From Ruegeria arenilitoris (lineage in GTDB: Bacteria; Pseudomonadota; Alphaproteobacteria; Rhodobacterales; Rhodobacteraceae), in assembly GCF_013035425.1 (NCBI RefSeq), contig NZ_WQHX01000003.1, positions 385,001 to 449,000 on the forward strand: DNA of 64,000 bases. The letters run 5' to 3'. A program made the translations under genes and the position numbers. Shown here one piece after another: positions 62,236 through 64,000 of the stretch. Position 1 is the first letter of the stretch, and every line of letters starts with the position of its first letter. The notes below the pieces were generated by a model. It ran no database searches and was not told the origin of the DNA. It was given only the letters and a program-made list of their open reading frames with translations.

Positions 62236-63755
62236 CTAACACTCTCTACGACAGCTTGTTTGCCAACCACGCGGGAAACAAGGCTCCGTTTCTTCAACTC
62301 GATGACGGTCAGTTGGTGTCATATGACGCGTTTCTGAACCGTGCCGCGCAGATCGCGCATGTTTTGAAGAACAGCGGAGTTTCTCCAGGAGACCGCATCC
62401 TTGTGCAGGCCCCAAAGCTGGCTGATACAATCGCGCTATACGCTGCTGCGGTTCAGGCAGGCGCTGTCTACCTGCCGCTTAATAATGCCTACACGTTGGC
62501 AGAATTGAAATATTTCACCGCCGATGCTCAACCTTCCATGATCGTTTGCGACAGCACCAACGAAATTGAGATCGGTAAACTGGCGACTCGCTTTGGCGCA
62601 AAGCTGCTGACCCTCGGCCGCGATACTTCGAGCCTGAGCCGCGAGGCTGACGCACAGCCCTGTGAGTTTGAAACCGTGGGTCGCGCCCCGGATGACCTTG
62701 CAGCTTTGCTTTATACGTCGGGAACCACGGGTCGCTCCAAGGGCGCAATGCTGAGCCATCAGAATCTTTTGTCTAATGCCCAAACTCTCGTGGAATTGTG
62801 GGGTATCACCAACACCGACCGTTTGATTCACGCGCTGCCGATCTTTCACACGCACGGACTTTTCGTAGCGATGAATACGTCGCTGCTCGCCGGTGCCAAA
62901 GTTCGGCTGATGGAAAAGTTCGACGCAAGCGCTATCGTGGAGGAATTGCCCAAGTCGACCCTTCTGATGGGGGTCCCAACTTTCTACACCAGATTACTGG
63001 CAGATGACGGTTTCACCAAACAGATCACACGAGGCATGCGCCTGTTCATTTCTGGTTCAGCCCCATTGCTGGCAGAAACCCATCTGGCGTTTGAAATGCG
63101 TACAGGCCACCGCATCCTAGAGCGCTACGGCATGACCGAAACGAATATGAACACCTCGAACCCCTATGGAGGTGAACGCCGCGCGGGAACCGTCGGCATG
63201 GCTCTGCCTGGCACCGAAGTGATTGTGACCAACCCTGAAACCGGGGACCCATTGCCACTGGGCGACGTAGGAATGATCGAAGTACGTGGGCCCAATGTAT
63301 TCAAAGGCTATTGGCAGATGCCCGAGAAAACGGCGGCGGAACTACGTGAAAACGGCTTTTTCATGACCGGTGATTTGGGTCAATACAGCGAGGATGGCTA
63401 CCTGTCGATTGTGGGCCGGTCAAAGGACCTTATCATTACCGGTGGTTACAACGTCTACCCCAAAGAAATCGAAGACGTCTTAAACGACATCGATGGCGTT
63501 CTGGAATCGGCGGTTTTCGGGATCCCCGACAACGACTTCGGGGAAAAGATCATCGCCACTCTGGTTGCTGAGCCAGGCGTAAAACTTGACACGGATCAGA
63601 TTGCGGCAACCATCAGGGAAAGGCTTTCGCGCTTCAAACATCCACGTCGCTACGAACTCGTCACGGAATTACCACGAAACACTATGGGGAAGGTTCAAAA
63701 AAACGTGCTGCGCGAACAGCACGCTAAGAAGGAACCGTTGCCGGCTGCATCCTAA
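62232..63755 (+). CDS. matB: Malonyl-CoA ligase (malonate-CoA ligase)
   Basis: A 507-residue AMP-forming ligase: LLYTSGTTGRSKGAML, LPIFHTHGLFVAMN, ERYGMTETNMN, FFMTGDLGQYSEDGYLSIVGRSKDLIITGGYNVYP (shown in two overlapping parts in the family) and the final Lys of NTMGKVQK. The order GntR-matA-matB and the ERYGMTETNMNTSNPY segment identify MatB. It makes malonyl-CoA from malonate, CoA and ATP for the decarboxylase. GTG start in a GTGA overlap with matA. Confidence 0.95.
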   Translation: MTNTLYDSLFANHAGNKAPFLQLDDGQLVSYDAFLNRAAQIAHVLKNSGVSPGDRILVQAPKLADTIALYAAAVQAGAVYLPLNNAYTLAELKYFTADAQPSMIVCDSTNEIEIGKLATRFGAKLLTLGRDTSSLSREADAQPCEFETVGRAPDDLAALLYTSGTTGRSKGAMLSHQNLLSNAQTLVELWGITNTDRLIHALPIFHTHGLFVAMNTSLLAGAKVRLMEKFDASAIVEELPKSTLLMGVPTFYTRLLADDGFTKQITRGMRLFISGSAPLLAETHLAFEMRTGHRILERYGMTETNMNTSNPYGGERRAGTVGMALPGTEVIVTNPETGDPLPLGDVGMIEVRGPNVFKGYWQMPEKTAAELRENGFFMTGDLGQYSEDGYLSIVGRSKDLIITGGYNVYPKEIEDVLNDIDGVLESAVFGIPDNDFGEKIIATLVAEPGVKLDTDQIAATIRERLSRFKHPRRYELVTELPRNTMGKVQKNVLREQHAKKEPLPAAS

Positions 63756-63812
63756 TAGACCTACCTAGAAACTCTAACAAACCAAGATGTTTTATACGGC
63801 AATACCACCCTT

Positions 63813-64000
63813 CGGACTGCCAAACTCGTTAAGAGATTCGCAATTGGTACGGGAACAGCAACATTAGGCCAAATCGGTTTTCAGGTTCGTCGCGATTATT
63901 CGACGATTGGACCTGCGTCGAATTTAGCTACGCGCCTATGTGAAGAAGCAAAAGATGATCAGATATTGATTTCTTAGGGGACTGCCCACCAGATTGATTT
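63813..64000 (+). pseudogene. Remnant of class III adenylate/guanylate cyclase domain, runs off the edge
   Basis: Translation from 63813 gives a piece of the cyclase catalytic domain: AIGTGTATLGQIGF, RRDYSTIGPASNLATRLCEE and KDDQILIS, which match the standard segments of alphaproteobacterial class III cyclases. The frame then meets TAG at 63975-63977, where family members continue with an Arg or Pro, and resumes GTAHQID. The start of the domain, with the metal Asp residues, is not found upstream, where matB lies. It is a 5'-truncated, interrupted fragment. Confidence 0.7.

Noticed and set aside
1-64000. CRISPR arrays, tRNA or rRNA genes, complete insertion sequences
   Set aside because: No regularly spaced direct repeats, no tRNA-like T-arm/cloverleaf sequence and no transposase gene were recognised by eye. 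A covariance-model search would be decisive.

Overview
The window reads as a chromosomal stretch, or one from a large replicon, of a marine alphaproteobacterium of the Roseobacter group (Rhodobacterales). The evidence is the mix of TRAP and ABC uptake systems, HpsN/HisD-type and SnoaL-type proteins, a CobW-DUF1826 pair, DUF1127, GntR-FCD regulators and a malonyl-CoA decarboxylase/malonyl-CoA ligase pair. Genes are packed in ATGA/TGATG-coupled operons in the catabolic parts and are sparse and broken in the middle. No rRNA, tRNA, CRISPR array or complete insertion sequence was found.

Region 1 (1-16.0 kb) is one large catabolic locus. A minus-strand operon runs from an ABC sugar-type transporter (ATPase, binding protein, two permeases) into a small SnoaL protein, an HpsN/HisD-like dehydrogenase, a two-domain SnoaL protein, an SDR, a LacI-type repressor, another two-domain SnoaL protein, a cupin, a methyltransferase and a MetE-like protein cut by the left edge. 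Divergent from it are a fourth SnoaL protein and an amidohydrolase; an iron-type alcohol dehydrogenase converges on these. Two LacI-type palindromes, 54 bp centre to centre, lie between the divergent units. The substrate cannot be read from the sequence. A carbohydrate, polyol or related organic acid is likely from the transporter and regulator class.

Region 2 (16.1-34 kb) is gene-poor and mosaic. It has single genes (GDCCVxC protein, aldo/keto reductase, truncated haemoglobin, sulfotransferase, DMT exporter, exported amidohydrolase, PsiE-like protein, DUF1127, cupin, fasciclin lipoprotein, PPOX protein) among remnants: the C-terminal end of PEP carboxykinase, the C-terminal end of a CobW GTPase coupled to an intact DUF1826 gene, and an FkbM-type gene broken by two frameshifts in an AT-rich patch. 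A 1.6 kb gap around 28.3-29.9 kb holds several strong hairpins.

Region 3 (34-42 kb) has an AraC-type regulator divergent from a second exported amidohydrolase, an iron-type dehydrogenase with an internal deletion, unrecognised genes, and a lone phage terminase large subunit.

Region 4 (42.2-49.8 kb) is a second catabolic locus: a GntR regulator divergent from FAH hydrolase, acyl-CoA ligase and PanE-like reductase genes, followed by an SsuABC/TauABC-type ABC importer with two different permeases. Region 5 (50-53.8 kb) is a run of small exported proteins (lectin-like, two unknowns, a Tat-exported deaminase, an ankyrin protein).

Region 6 (53.9-63.8 kb) is a third catabolic locus. A minus operon (FAH hydrolase, nitroreductase, OsmC, TRAP DctPQM, intradiol dioxygenase) diverges from YciI-like, GntR, malonyl-CoA decarboxylase and malonyl-CoA ligase genes, with two palindromes between them. 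This suggests malonate, or an aromatic compound that yields it, as substrate. The right edge carries a fragment of a class III adenylate cyclase with an in-frame stop.
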